From: Natronincola peptidivorans | Lineage (GTDB): Bacteria; Bacillota; Clostridia; Peptostreptococcales; Natronincolaceae | Length of the DNA stretch: 64,000 bases | NCBI RefSeq assembly: GCF_900111615.1 | Contig: NZ_FOHU01000007.1 | Span: 62,001-126,000 of the forward strand | Reading direction: 5' to 3' | Shown here: piece after piece, positions 18,404 through 27,888 of the stretch | Layout: the number at the start of each line of letters is the position of its first letter | Numbering within the stretch: the stretch's first letter is position 1 | The notes under the pieces: model-generated | Seen by the model: the letters and a program-made list of their open reading frames with translations, nothing else | Told to the model about the DNA's origin: nothing | Database searches by the model: none | Position numbers and translations under genes: made by a program

Positions 18404-18410
18404 CTAGATA

Positions 18411-19394
18411 TCATGCCAGTTTTTCAGTTTCATTCTTCAATGCATTGTTCCATTTACCGCATTTATCTCCCCAACGGGCCATAATCCTACCATCCTGGTA
18501 TATCTCTATTACCTCACACATATTGGCACAATCCTGGCATTCGATTCCCTTCACATTGTATCCAGAGTTGATGATTTCAAAACCGTTAAAGCTTGTTTGA
18601 GGATTTTTTACTGCATTCTCTTTTGCCAGTAGACAGCAGCCTATGGCCCCCATCACCTCATGGTGGGGAGGAACAAACACTTCCATTTCCAATGCTTCCT
18701 CAAAGGATTTCTTTATACCCACGTTGGCAGCTACTCCCCCTTGAAAAACAACAGGTCCTAAAATTTCTTTCCCCTTTGAAAGATTGTTCAGGAAGTTTCT
18801 TACTAATGCATCACACAGACCTTTAATGATATCCTCTTGATTATGTCCCAACTGCTGTTTATGAATCATATCCGACTCTGCAAATACAGCACACCTGCCA
18901 GCAATTCTAACTGGGTTTTTAGATTGCAGTGCAATTTCTCCTAGATCCTCTATTTCTATTCCCATTCTAGCTGCCTGTCTATCTAAAAAGGAGCCTGTTC
19001 CCGCTGCACATACAGTGTTCATAGCAAAATCACTGATAATATTGTCTCTTAATAAAATTATTTTTGAATCCTGTCCCCCTATTTCGATGATGGTCTTCAC
19101 ACCATCAACAAAGCTTAAAGCTGCTATACCGTGGGCAGTAATTTCATTTTTAACAACATCCCCACCAACAATCATAGAGGCCAAATGCCTTCCACTTCCG
19201 GTGGTCCCCACTCCTTTGATTTTAATATCCTCTTGCAAGCCAGCTTTTATTTCCTTTAGACCTCTTTGTATAGCATCAATAGGCTTCCCTTGTGTTTTTG
19301 TGTATACCTTCCCAAGAATCTCTTTATCTTCATCCATTAGCACGATATTGGTACTAACAGAACCAACATCAACACCTAAGTAACAATTCTTCAC
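18411..19394 (-). CDS. Acyl-CoA dehydratase activase-like ATPase (HgdC/BadF family)
   Basis: A 327-residue ASKHA-fold ATPase with GVDVGSVSTNIVLMD at the start, TTGSGRHLA, IEIGGQDSKII and NTVCAAGTGSFLDRQA. The last two include the cysteine positions that hold a [4Fe-4S] cluster between two subunits in the HgdC activator. A C-terminal extension adds CQDCANMC and WGDKCGKW, beyond the usual 260-270 residues. The start is GTG at 19394. It closes a three-gene set with two DUF2229-type proteins. No 2-hydroxyacyl-CoA dehydratase subunits are nearby, so the target is unknown. Confidence 0.82.
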   Translation of the reverse strand: MKNCYLGVDVGSVSTNIVLMDEDKEILGKVYTKTQGKPIDAIQRGLKEIKAGLQEDIKIKGVGTTGSGRHLASMIVGGDVVKNEITAHGIAALSFVDGVKTIIEIGGQDSKIILLRDNIISDFAMNTVCAAGTGSFLDRQAARMGIEIEDLGEIALQSKNPVRIAGRCAVFAESDMIHKQQLGHNQEDIIKGLCDALVRNFLNNLSKGKEILGPVVFQGGVAANVGIKKSFEEALEMEVFVPPHHEVMGAIGCCLLAKENAVKNPQTSFNGFEIINSGYNVKGIECQDCANMCEVIEIYQDGRIMARWGDKCGKWNNALKNETEKLA

Positions 19395-20478
19395 TTTCCT
19401 GTCTCTCCTTTCTGCGCCTTAACAGATCTATGAATGCCTCTAGTCTAGTAGTATATCCTGCCTCTCCTGTCATTTCATCTACGATTAGACACAGGTAAGG
19501 GATGTTATAATCCTTTTCCACTGTAGGTAGTATACTTTGGGCAACTATTTCTGGCATACAAGTTAAGGGGTATATTTGTATCACCCCATCAAATTTTCTT
19601 CTAGCATATCTTACAGTATAACCTATAGTTTCTCTTGCATGCCCACCAATCATCGTCCTCAAGTAAGGCTTTGCAGCCTTCCTAGTTTTGCCTTCACTGG
19701 TGAGCTTTAAAGGGTTCAAAAAAAGATGCTCTGTAAGCCAATGGCTTATTTTTAAAGATTTTTCTATTTCTACCCCCATTTCTCCAAGCTTTCTTTCAAC
19801 ATTAAGGTTTACAAATGGTTCAATAATGGTATAGATTTCCCCTACAATCCCCACTTTTAGAACTTCTCTACTAGGGTCTTCTTCAATATTCATGATGGAT
19901 TCTTTGATTTCCTTAATTAACTGTGAGGTTTCTTTATAGCCGCAAACATTCCTTACCTCTTGATGAAATTTATCATAATAGATATCTACTTCTCCTATTG
20001 TCTTTTGCCTTGGTCTTTTATAGTGTGCCGCTGCATCTAAAGCATCTACCTGGTATAAAACCTGTACTCCCTTTCCTAAAGCTCTTAGAATTTTATATGG
20101 ATTTCTGGTTTGAGCAAGTTTGTATATACGATTAATAAAGGTTTTATAGTCTCCTTGAGGTGGATCAAAGAGTATGAACTCCATATCATGTCCTAATTCC
20201 TTCAATATCTCTTTTTCTAGGATAGAATAATAGCCAAATCGACAAGGCCCGCAGCTTCCCGAAAACACAACAGTGTCAGCCCCATACTTTACACTTTCCA
20301 TAAGGTTTCCTATATTTACCTTTAAAGGCAGGCAGATGGATTCTGGTGAGTGCTTTGTTCCAATATCTAAGGTGTTATGACTACATTGAGGCGCGATAAC
20401 GGTATCTACCCCTAATTCCTCCAACATCACTTTTGTAGCAACATATTGATTACCCATGTGTGGAAAGGTTACTTTCAT
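19369..20478 (-). CDS. DUF2229-type CoA-activase-associated protein
   Basis: A 369-residue protein starting MKVTFPHMGNQYVATKVML. Conserved cysteines sit in IAPQCSHNT, ICLPLKVN, SGSCGPCRFGYY and PLTCMPE. The end matches its upstream neighbour (TGEAGYTTRLEAFIDLL). Start 20478 is chosen because GGAGG lies just upstream. It overlaps both neighbours by 26-29 bases. In larger activase proteins this domain is fused to the ATPase; here it is separate. Fe-S binding is inferred from the cysteines. Confidence 0.75.
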   Translation of the reverse strand: MKVTFPHMGNQYVATKVMLEELGVDTVIAPQCSHNTLDIGTKHSPESICLPLKVNIGNLMESVKYGADTVVFSGSCGPCRFGYYSILEKEILKELGHDMEFILFDPPQGDYKTFINRIYKLAQTRNPYKILRALGKGVQVLYQVDALDAAAHYKRPRQKTIGEVDIYYDKFHQEVRNVCGYKETSQLIKEIKESIMNIEEDPSREVLKVGIVGEIYTIIEPFVNLNVERKLGEMGVEIEKSLKISHWLTEHLFLNPLKLTSEGKTRKAAKPYLRTMIGGHARETIGYTVRYARRKFDGVIQIYPLTCMPEIVAQSILPTVEKDYNIPYLCLIVDEMTGEAGYTTRLEAFIDLLRRRKERQESEELLLRC

Positions 20479-21430
20479 TTCTCTTCCTCCATTCAATCAT
20501 GTCAATAAAAGCTTCAAGCCGTGTATTGACTCCCGCTTCTCCTGTATGTTCATCAACTGTTATCAATAAAAAAGGCATTCTTCCGTCCTTCCTAGCTTTT
20601 CTTTCTACTAACTCCTCTATAATAGAGTCAATTCCACAACCAAAGGAAGATAGATATACAATACCATCTATGGTTTTTGTGTCCGTAAGATGCATGGCGG
20701 TTCCCAGCAATTTTCTACCATAGCTCCAAAACATTTTTTTCTCCAATGTATCCGTATGTTGGTTAATGGTAGCATAATCCATCATCTCAGGGGTAATAAT
20801 CTTGATTCCCATCTCTTCTAATTTATCAATTAAGCTCATGGAGCCGTATTTATCATAGATATTGTAGGAATGTCCCATCACAGCAATACTTATGCCTGAT
20901 TTATTTTTATACCTTTCACAAAACTCACCATTGATAGGAAGATTGCCTTCCTTCATCCTGGCTTTATAGCTGCTATATTCTTCAACAGCTCTTTTATATG
21001 CCCTATGGATAGCAATAGGGTTTTTTGTAACATAGCTTCCGAAGCGATAAACTGTATTCATTAAGTGCTTTCTTGACCGATTGAAATTTATTTCTGTATC
21101 AATAATAGGTGGCAAGTCTTTTATAGAATGACTGACCATTTCTGGCAAACCACAGAACTTTGGACAAATGTATTCTTTTTCATAAACACTCATCATCTTT
21201 GGTACAAATAGATAATCCACTCGATCTTTTAAATCCAATACATGTCCATGAAATATTTTAACAGGCAAACAGGCTTCATCTACAGTATTTTTTACCCCTT
21301 TGTCTAAGATACTTTTATTGGTGGGACTTGATAAAATCACTTCCGCGCCTAACTCCTCGTAGAAGCTTTTCCAAAGAGGATAATAATCATAAAACCACAA
21401 CCCTCTTGGAATCCCTATTTTTAGATGCAT
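20450..21430 (-). CDS. DUF2229-type CoA-activase-associated protein (paralogue)
   Basis: A 326-residue protein with IGIPRGLWFYDYYPLW, EACLPVKIFHGH, VPKMMSVYEKEYICPKFCGLP, LSSFGCGIDS and the shared end DEHTGEAGVNTRLEAFIDMI. The cysteine spacing matches the next gene, suggesting the two form a paralogous pair binding Fe-S clusters. It is the first gene of the cluster, with GGGAGG-like sequence before the ATG. Confidence 0.75.
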   Translation of the reverse strand: MHLKIGIPRGLWFYDYYPLWKSFYEELGAEVILSSPTNKSILDKGVKNTVDEACLPVKIFHGHVLDLKDRVDYLFVPKMMSVYEKEYICPKFCGLPEMVSHSIKDLPPIIDTEINFNRSRKHLMNTVYRFGSYVTKNPIAIHRAYKRAVEEYSSYKARMKEGNLPINGEFCERYKNKSGISIAVMGHSYNIYDKYGSMSLIDKLEEMGIKIITPEMMDYATINQHTDTLEKKMFWSYGRKLLGTAMHLTDTKTIDGIVYLSSFGCGIDSIIEELVERKARKDGRMPFLLITVDEHTGEAGVNTRLEAFIDMIEWRKRNESNLSTHG

Positions 21431-21489
21431 ATAATTCCTCCCTTCAACATTTGTATATTATTTACAAAAGAATAGCATTGTATACTTTA

Positions 21490-22992
21490 TTAGGTAAGGG
21501 GGATAATGAAACGTCCGATGAGTTCTTTTAATTTTTGAGCAAAAGAAGGATTTTCATAGTGAGCTAAAGTTATTTCTACACTTTTTTCTATGTAGGATAG
21601 AAAAGCCTTTTGCATTTCCATGCACAATGCTTCATCATAAATCATAGCATTTAGCTCATAATCCAGGTGTAGGCTCCTTGTGTTGACATTAGCAGAGCCT
21701 AAAGATAAAATTTTATTATCTACTAATACTGCCTTTGCATGTAAAAATCCATCCTCATACTGATAGATTTTCACTTTGCTTTTTAGGAGTTTTTCAAAAA
21801 AAGACGCGTTTGCCCAGCCTACAATGAATAAATCTGGTTTCTTGGGTACCACTATGTTTACATCTACTCCTCTTAATGATGCAGTTTCTATAGCCTTTAG
21901 CATACTATCACTAAGAATAAGATAAGGCGTAGCGATATAAACACTCTCTTTAGAAGAGGCAATCATGGAAAAGTACACTTGACTTATTTCATTCCAATGG
22001 GTATCATATCCACTGGTTACCATCTGCATTGGCAGTGTTTCTTTCACTTCTATCGTAGAAAAATTATCTTGGTTTTTTATTTTTTCCTCAGTAACATAGT
22101 ACCAGTCAGCTAAAAAAATTTTTTGTATCCAATGGGCCCCTTCCCCTTCAATCTTAAAGGCAATATCTTCCCAATTACCAATTGCCTCATTCCTGCCTAA
22201 GTATTCATCTCCTAGATTGATTCCCCCTGTGAAAGCTGTTTTTCCATCAATGATAACCATTTTTCTGTGATTGCGATGATTTAGCTTCCCCTTAAGAATA
22301 GAAGTAAACACACCATCATAGGCTACCACCTCTGCTCCTGCTGTTTTTAGTTCCCTTATGAAAGTCTTGCCCAAACGTCGGCTTCCTAACCCATCATAGA
22401 TGAGTCGAATCTCTACACCATTCTTTGCCTTATTTATCAATAATTCTTGAAACTTTTCTCCTATATGGTCATCTCTAACGATGAAAAATTCAATATGAAT
22501 ATGCTTTTCTGCCTGATTCATAGCCTCAATCATCTCATCAAAAATCTTTGTACTATCGTTTAATAGGGTCCCTCTATTATATTGGGTTAGAGGTATACCA
22601 GTATTTGCCTCAATCAGTATAGCTATTCCCTCCTGCTGAGGATCCAGCTCTGTCACCTTGTATTCTCTTTCTTTGGTCATCTGCATCAAGTCATCTAAAT
22701 ACCGACTCCTGTTTTCTTGATAATCGTTTAATAATTTTGCATTTCTCCATATTTGTATAGAGGTAAAGCCTATAAAAATAATAACAGCTGCTAAGCTGAA
22801 ATGAAGGATTTTAATTACTGTAGAATTATTTATATACTTAAGTAAAAGCAAAATAATGGCTAAAATTGCAGTTATCCCTAATGCATAGGGATATATACCT
22901 AAAATGATGGGTTCTGGTATAATGACAAAGAGATTATAATAAACAATTGCTAAAAATAGTAGTCCCGTAATTATCATCAATATTTTTATCAT
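21490..22992 (-). CDS. cls: Cardiolipin synthase (phospholipase D family)
   Basis: A 500-residue protein with two or three N-terminal membrane segments and two HKD motifs: HNHRKMVIIDGKTAFTGGIN near residue 240 and HAKAVLVDNKILSLGSANVN near 415. This is the bacterial Cls layout, joining two phosphatidylglycerol molecules into cardiolipin at the membrane. The ATG at 22992 follows AGGATGTGAT, one mismatch from the ideal Shine-Dalgarno, so it is preferred over a start 15 codons earlier. Confidence 0.92.
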   Translation of the reverse strand: MIKILMIITGLLFLAIVYYNLFVIIPEPIILGIYPYALGITAILAIILLLLKYINNSTVIKILHFSLAAVIIFIGFTSIQIWRNAKLLNDYQENRSRYLDDLMQMTKEREYKVTELDPQQEGIAILIEANTGIPLTQYNRGTLLNDSTKIFDEMIEAMNQAEKHIHIEFFIVRDDHIGEKFQELLINKAKNGVEIRLIYDGLGSRRLGKTFIRELKTAGAEVVAYDGVFTSILKGKLNHRNHRKMVIIDGKTAFTGGINLGDEYLGRNEAIGNWEDIAFKIEGEGAHWIQKIFLADWYYVTEEKIKNQDNFSTIEVKETLPMQMVTSGYDTHWNEISQVYFSMIASSKESVYIATPYLILSDSMLKAIETASLRGVDVNIVVPKKPDLFIVGWANASFFEKLLKSKVKIYQYEDGFLHAKAVLVDNKILSLGSANVNTRSLHLDYELNAMIYDEALCMEMQKAFLSYIEKSVEITLAHYENPSFAQKLKELIGRFIIPLT

Positions 22993-23152
22993 GTCATCAC
23001 ATCCTTTAGCTTTACATACCAACATCAATAATATCATCTTCTCCTAAAATAGCTTTTAATATGCTTTTCATAGAGAGGATTTTTTGCCCATACTTTGTCT
23101 ATACTAGATTTATGTTAAGGATCATACTATATCTAGTTTAGGAGTTGTAAGT

Positions 23153-24334
23153 ATGTTTGGTATGCCTGGCCATATGAAGCTGAAAAAAGATATATGGGTA
23201 TTATTATCTTCTATATTGATTATCCATTTAGCAGCTTATTTAATTGTACCTATTTTCCCTATATTATTGAAAACAGAAAAAAAACTAAACCCTTCGGAGG
23301 TGGGCTTAGTTATTGGTGCTGGCTCTCTATTTATTCAACTTGGTAGTATTATAGCTGGTCTTATTGCTGATAGATTAGGAAATAAGATTACTATTATTTT
23401 AGGAAATGCTCTACAGTTTATTGCACTCCTTGGTTTAGGATTATCTACCAACACCCTTCCTTTAATTGCTTTTTCAGGATTGAATGGTGTTGGCACAGGT
23501 ATATACGTACCTACTGCAAAATCAGCAATCTCTTATCTAGCAACTCAAGAGGAAGCAACCACCGCATTCTCCTTAAGGGCGGTAGCCGCAAATATAGGCA
23601 CTAGTATCGCAGGAATTTTTGTCTTATTTATAGCCACAAATATGAACTTTTTTGTTGGAGGGATCATTTACGGTATTCTCATCGTTATATCTTGGATTCT
23701 TTTGCCTAAGGGTTGTGGAGACCAGCCTTGTCCCTCTCTGCCTTTAAGGGATTATATAAATATTTTTAAACATAAAACTTTTGTAATTTTTAGTCTCATC
23801 TCTGCGTTAATCTGGGGAATCCATACCCAGTTAGCTCTATTGCTTCCCTTAAGAGGAGAGGCTATATTAGGAAATGTCAATAAAATAGGAATCATTTGGA
23901 CCATCACCAGTATCATTGTAATTCTTTTGCAATCGATGATCTCAAGAGGTTTTTTAGAAAAACGCTCCCCCATGTTATCCTTAGTCATCGGGACAGCTTT
24001 GTTGGGAATTGGTATTACCCTTATTGGCTGGTCTAACACCTTTGTATCCTTAATCATCTACTCCATTATCTTTATTTTTGGACAAATGTTTATGATGCCT
24101 ACTATGGATAATATAACAAAGCTGATAGCAGATCCTAGTCTTTTAGGAGCTTATTTCGCCGTAGCCAACCTAGCCTCCGGTGTGGGGGGAGCATTTGGAG
24201 CCTTTGCAAGTGGAAGATTAGTAGATCTCTATGGAATAGTAGATTCACCTATTCCTTGGGTTACCTATGGCATCTTAAGTGTAGTTACTGTACTTTTGCT
24301 GCAATTACCTAGTATGCGGAAGATTAAAGCTTAA
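23153..24334 (+). CDS. MFS transporter
   Basis: A 393-residue protein with about twelve hydrophobic segments. The loop 2-3 motif GLIADRLGNKITIILGN is the MFS signature, and FLEKRSPML marks the equivalent in the second half. The substrate is unknown; the family suggests drug or metabolite efflux. It diverges from cls and ends eight bases before the convergent chemoreceptor gene. Confidence 0.85.
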   Translation: MFGMPGHMKLKKDIWVLLSSILIIHLAAYLIVPIFPILLKTEKKLNPSEVGLVIGAGSLFIQLGSIIAGLIADRLGNKITIILGNALQFIALLGLGLSTNTLPLIAFSGLNGVGTGIYVPTAKSAISYLATQEEATTAFSLRAVAANIGTSIAGIFVLFIATNMNFFVGGIIYGILIVISWILLPKGCGDQPCPSLPLRDYINIFKHKTFVIFSLISALIWGIHTQLALLLPLRGEAILGNVNKIGIIWTITSIIVILLQSMISRGFLEKRSPMLSLVIGTALLGIGITLIGWSNTFVSLIIYSIIFIFGQMFMMPTMDNITKLIADPSLLGAYFAVANLASGVGGAFGAFASGRLVDLYGIVDSPIPWVTYGILSVVTVLLLQLPSMRKIKA

Positions 24335-24342
24335 TCGAAGGA

Positions 24343-25650
24343 TTATTTCGTCTTAAATTGTGCAACCAGCTGACCTAGTTCTTTACCGATTGCCGATAAA
24401 TCCTGGGTAAGGCTTGTCATTTTCTTAAACTGACCTCTTTGTTCTTCTGTGCTGCCAGCCACTTCTTCAGTAACTGCTGCTGATTCTTCTACCACCGCTG
24501 AGATTTCCTGGATATTCGCAGCAATCTCTTGACTTATACCAGCTAAATCACTAGATAGATTATTCAATTCTTTTACTTGATCATTGCTTTCTATAGTGCC
24601 ATCAATAATGCTAGTAAATGCTTCCTGAGTTTTTTCTGCTGTTTCTATACCCTTTTTCACTTCTTTTTCCGCATAAATCATTAATTTGACAGCTTCATCA
24701 GTGTGTCTCTGGGTATTTTCTATCAAGTTTTTAATATTTCCTGTTGCTTCTTGGGAATGCTCTGCTAATTTTCTAATTTCTTCTGCGACTACTGCAAACC
24801 CCTTTCCAGCTTCTCCAGCACGCGCTGATTCTATAGCAGCGTTTAGAGCCAAAAGATTGGTTTGTACAGCAATATTATTTATCATTTCTACTATTTGTGC
24901 CATCTCATGAGCATCTACTTTGAGTGTATGAATATTATTTCCTAGATCATTTGTAAGGGTATCAATCTCCCTCATGACCTCAATATTCTCTTTTACTGCT
25001 TTATTTCCTACTTCAGCTTTCTCCATCACTGTATCTGTTGATTCATCTAGCATTTTTATTTTTTCATCAATGTTTTGTATGCTTTTCACCATTTCGTCTA
25101 CAGCATTTCCAATGTCCCCAACACTTTGGCTTTGTTCATTGGCTCCATTAGCTAGTTCCTGTGTGTTTTTAGATATAGCTTCGGTTACACCATCTAATTC
25201 TTCAGCTCTATTGGCTAATTCATGGGAGGTGGAGGTTATTCTTATGGTAGCATTCTGTATTTCTTCGACTAATGCCTTCAAATTATTCATTGTATGATTA
25301 AAGATATCTGAAAGCTGTCCAAACTCATCTTTTCTTTTAATCTGTATTTTTTCTGTAAGATTATTCTCCCCTATCCTTTTCCCTAGCTCAGTCAGATTAT
25401 TTAGAGGCTGCTTTATAAATAACTTGATGATCAAGAAGGCTACCCATCCAGCTAAAAGAATAGAAACCACTGTGGATAATATGTTTGCTAGCAATATATT
25501 ACTTACCATTTGTGATGCATATTGTATAAAAATTGAGTTTCCTGTATTTACTATAGTAAAGGCCACAATAATAAAAACAGTCAACTTAAACTGTATACCT
25601 AATCTAACTCTTCTCACGTTTTTCATCTTGGAAATATTAACATTAGCCAT
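24343..25650 (-). CDS. Methyl-accepting chemotaxis protein with short sensor region
   Basis: A 435-residue receptor. Two close hydrophobic segments near residues 20-45 and 48-72 leave almost no extracellular domain, so it probably senses inside the membrane or cytoplasm. A HAMP region follows ([20 protein letters not shown]), then a coiled-coil signalling domain with the hairpin tip [40 protein letters not shown]. Confidence 0.9.
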   Translation of the reverse strand: MANVNISKMKNVRRVRLGIQFKLTVFIIVAFTIVNTGNSIFIQYASQMVSNILLANILSTVVSILLAGWVAFLIIKLFIKQPLNNLTELGKRIGENNLTEKIQIKRKDEFGQLSDIFNHTMNNLKALVEEIQNATIRITSTSHELANRAEELDGVTEAISKNTQELANGANEQSQSVGDIGNAVDEMVKSIQNIDEKIKMLDESTDTVMEKAEVGNKAVKENIEVMREIDTLTNDLGNNIHTLKVDAHEMAQIVEMINNIAVQTNLLALNAAIESARAGEAGKGFAVVAEEIRKLAEHSQEATGNIKNLIENTQRHTDEAVKLMIYAEKEVKKGIETAEKTQEAFTSIIDGTIESNDQVKELNNLSSDLAGISQEIAANIQEISAVVEESAAVTEEVAGSTEEQRGQFKKMTSLTQDLSAIGKELGQLVAQFKTK

Positions 25651-25845
25651 TCAAAATCCCTCCCAAAGTAAAATAGATAGTAAGCTTTAAATCTAAAGTA
25701 CGCCATATATCTCAAGACATGAGATTTTTATAGTAAGGCTATGTACTTCCTTAAAACAAGCTTCTAAAGACCTATTGTTCTAGTGACGTTTTTCAAACCT
25801 CCCTTCAGCTTTCTAGTTTATTACCATACTTTCAATACTTAGCAT

Positions 25846-26487
25846 TTAAAGTTTCATTAGTTGTTGTTTCTTCCAGTTAACTGTATTTCCTTTAAGAGTT
25901 TTATGTAATATACTATTTAGCAGACTATGACTGCTATCGAATAGGTCTTTTTCAATTTCATTTCCCTTCATATCTTCCATGACTTCTAATGCATTTGTAA
26001 TTTTATAGTTTCTGTAAGCTCTTGGTTGTGTAATAGCATCAAAAATATCAGCTATCCTAATAATACGGCTAGGTAAAGGAATATCTTCTCCTGCTATCCT
26101 ATCGGGATAACCTGACCCATCCCAATTTTCATGATGATATCTTATTATTTTTCCTATCTCTATATTTTTGCTATTCAAGGATGCCATACTTAAGAATAAT
26201 TCTTGAGAGTAAATTGAATGTTTCTTCATGATTTCCCATTCATTGGGAGATAGCTTACCCTTCTTATTTAAAACAGATTGTGGAATTTTACTTTTTCCTA
26301 TATCATGAAATAGTGCAGCTTGGTATAGACTTTGCTTCTCCATAAATGACAGTTCCATATCCTCTGCTATCTCTAATGCAATTCTTGCTACATTGGTAGA
26401 ATGTATGAAAAAATCTAAAGAAAAGCCTTGATCTGTAATAATATCACTACAGGACAATACAAATCCTTCTCCTATCCTCTCCTCCAT
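25846..26487 (-). CDS. HD-GYP domain phosphodiesterase-like protein
   Basis: A 213-residue stand-alone HD-GYP domain. Catalytic motifs are ALFHDIGKSKIP and YHHENWDGSGYPDR, followed by RIIRIADIFDAIT. These are the residues that hydrolyse cyclic di-GMP in the family. No receiver or sensor domain is attached. It diverges from an XRE regulator with palindromes in the gap. Confidence 0.85.
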   Translation of the reverse strand: MEERIGEGFVLSCSDIITDQGFSLDFFIHSTNVARIALEIAEDMELSFMEKQSLYQAALFHDIGKSKIPQSVLNKKGKLSPNEWEIMKKHSIYSQELFLSMASLNSKNIEIGKIIRYHHENWDGSGYPDRIAGEDIPLPSRIIRIADIFDAITQPRAYRNYKITNALEVMEDMKGNEIEKDLFDSSHSLLNSILHKTLKGNTVNWKKQQLMKL

Positions 26488-26612
26488 AAAATCCGCTCCT
26501 TAGAATAAGTTATGTCTTTTAATGCAATACTTAATGAAAAAGGACAAATAATTTAATCTCTAACAAAATTCACCATATTTTTCTATGCTTTTACAATAAT
26601 AAACAATATCTA

Positions 26613-26647
26613 ATACAATTGTATGTTATTGACAGAAAAGTGTCAAT
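26613..26647. promoter_or_regulatory. Two palindromes in the HD-GYP/XRE divergent region
   Basis: ATACAATTGTAT (26613-26624) and ATTGACA-gaaaag-TGTCAAT (26628-26647) are perfect inverted repeats. The second could be an operator of the adjacent XRE protein or a hairpin; the half TTGACA may also be a -35 box. Confidence 0.4.
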
Positions 26648-26771
26648 TCCTTTAGCATTGTTTTTTGTATCCACAGAATTATTATTCAATTCTTTTAGAA
26701 TTTTTTTTAGTTCTTTAGGTTCATAGAAATATGTCCTTTATCTGATAAAGTTATAGTGAGGTGATCTAACT

Positions 26772-27119
26772 ATGATCAATTATATATCTATAGGGAAGAA
26801 GATTCGTCAAGAACGAATGATGAGGAATTTTACACTGGAACAGCTGGCAGAGATATTAGACCTGTCGCCTTCTTATATGGGATTAATAGAACGGGGCCAG
26901 AGGGGAATTAGTATCGAAACCTTATGCAAGCTTTCAATTGCATTTAATGTTAGTACTGATTATCTGCTTTTTTCTAATGATATTGAAGAGGTAGCTAAAA
27001 ATAACGTCATAAAAGATATCCTTCATCAGAAAATTCTTAGTTATATTGATAAGTACTCTGAGGAGGATTTAAAATTTTTATTAGAATTTTTACAATTAAA
27101 AAGTAAATATGATACTTAA
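26772..27119 (+). CDS. XRE-family transcriptional regulator, SinR-like
   Basis: A 115-residue protein with an N-terminal helix-turn-helix (IRQERMMRNFTLEQLAEILDLSPSYMGLIERGQ) and a C-terminal helical segment (SEEDLKFLLEFLQLK) that may be for dimerisation. GAGGTGATC precedes the ATG. Its targets are unknown. Confidence 0.85.
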   Translation: MINYISIGKKIRQERMMRNFTLEQLAEILDLSPSYMGLIERGQRGISIETLCKLSIAFNVSTDYLLFSNDIEEVAKNNVIKDILHQKILSYIDKYSEEDLKFLLEFLQLKSKYDT

Positions 27120-27140
27120 TATCAATGCTTGTGCAGGGGG

Positions 27141-27317
27141 CTATTCCCCCCCTGATTCATCTTCTTTTTTTTCTAATTCAATGGCGCTAACAACCCTATC
27201 TAGGATTTCATTTAATTCGTACTGACCACTGGTTATATCATCTTGTAGGTGAACTTTTATTCTGACATCATCATGGGCAAACATTTTTAATATTGAGACT
27301 ATGTTTTTTTCTTGCAT
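27141..27317 (-). CDS. Small conserved-looking protein of unknown function
   Basis: A 58-residue acidic protein beginning MQEKNIVSILKMFAHDD. The ATG at 27317 has a perfect AGGAGGTGAT eight bases upstream, so translation is very likely despite the size. No motif is recognised; the C-terminus is highly charged. It is convergent with the XRE gene. Confidence 0.6.
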   Translation of the reverse strand: MQEKNIVSILKMFAHDDVRIKVHLQDDITSGQYELNEILDRVVSAIELEKKEDESGGE

Positions 27318-27473
27318 GGTATCACCTCCTATTAGCATCACTATAAAATAAAGTGAATATAGATTATAGCTTTTTATAATTTTATTGAATTTTCAAATTA
27401 TATCCAATTAAAGCTCCCACAGGAGCTGCCCATATAAAGAATGTAAGCGTTTAAATCTCCTCTTTGCCTGTAT

Positions 27474-27479
27474 TATAAT
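27474..27479 (+). promoter_or_regulatory. Candidate -10 box for the structured RNA
   Basis: A perfect TATAAT lies about 40 bases before the outer helix of the structured RNA. The -35 region (TTTAAA/TTAAAT) is poor. Confidence 0.4.
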
Positions 27480-27518
27480 GGGTATCGTGTTCGATAAAAA
27501 AAGTAGTTTAAATTAAAG

Positions 27519-27751
27519 TTATAGATAAGCAACCCCATGATTGAATAAATAATGCTAAGCGGTACATTTGCAGAACATGACCATAACTCCCAGTGAATGT
27601 AGATGAGAAATACGTTAAGCAATCTGTATGTTTGAGGGTACCGAGTTTGCAGATTGTAGGATTTTTCATCGAAGTGAGCTGTAGGAGTTACTCATGGGCG
27701 AAACCGTAACGTGTGTATTATTTATTTAAACTCAAAATCGCTTATCTATAA
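27519..27751 (+). ncRNA. Structured noncoding RNA candidate, about 230 nt
   Basis: Four nested or adjacent helices are visible by eye: P1 TTATAGATAAGC with GCTTATCTATAA (27519-27530/27740-27751, 12 bp), P2 CCCATGA with TCATGGG (27534-27540/27692-27698), P3 TAACTCC with GGAGTTA (27584-27590/27684-27690) and P4 CAATCTG with CAGATTG (27620-27626/27650-27656). GGTAC near 27561 and GTACC near 27638 could form a tertiary pairing. No frame is open across it. A TATAAT lies upstream and a strong terminator downstream on the plus strand, so plus orientation is preferred. Size and setting recall the raiA-type RNAs of Clostridia, but the family cannot be confirmed by eye. Confidence 0.7.
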
Positions 27752-27818
27752 TAATTTCAATAAATGAAGTAGGAGTAAAGACCTAGAAATGAACTATTAT
27801 ATTCCTGTTGACCAATAT

Positions 27819-27862
27819 AAAAAACTTGAAGATTGTCATCATCTTCAAGTTTTTTGTATTGT
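27819..27862 (+). terminator. Strong bidirectional terminator
   Basis: A 15-bp stem AAAAAACTTGAAGAT/ATCTTCAAGTTTTTT (27819-27833 with 27841-27855) with U-runs on both strands. It ends the structured RNA on plus and the ADP-ribosylglycohydrolase gene on minus. Confidence 0.88.
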
Positions 27863-27888
27863 AATAATCAACTTTTGTTCATCCTATC

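Larger units (their letters stand above)
17989..18410. other. Intergenic stretch upstream of glpP with two terminators
   Basis: It holds the glpP upstream region, with a TTCTTGG/CCAAGAA hairpin at 18003-18030, and two stem-loops near its right end annotated separately. The AT-rich middle shows no gene. Confidence 0.5.

Noticed and set aside
18411-21430. Complete 2-hydroxyglutaryl-CoA dehydratase system
   Set aside because: Only activase-type and DUF2229-type proteins are seen; the HgdA/HgdB dehydratase subunits are absent.
27519-27751. 6S RNA or a tRNA-containing element
   Set aside because: There is no cloverleaf, no CCA end and no single long rod with a central bubble; the helices are nested with long loops instead.
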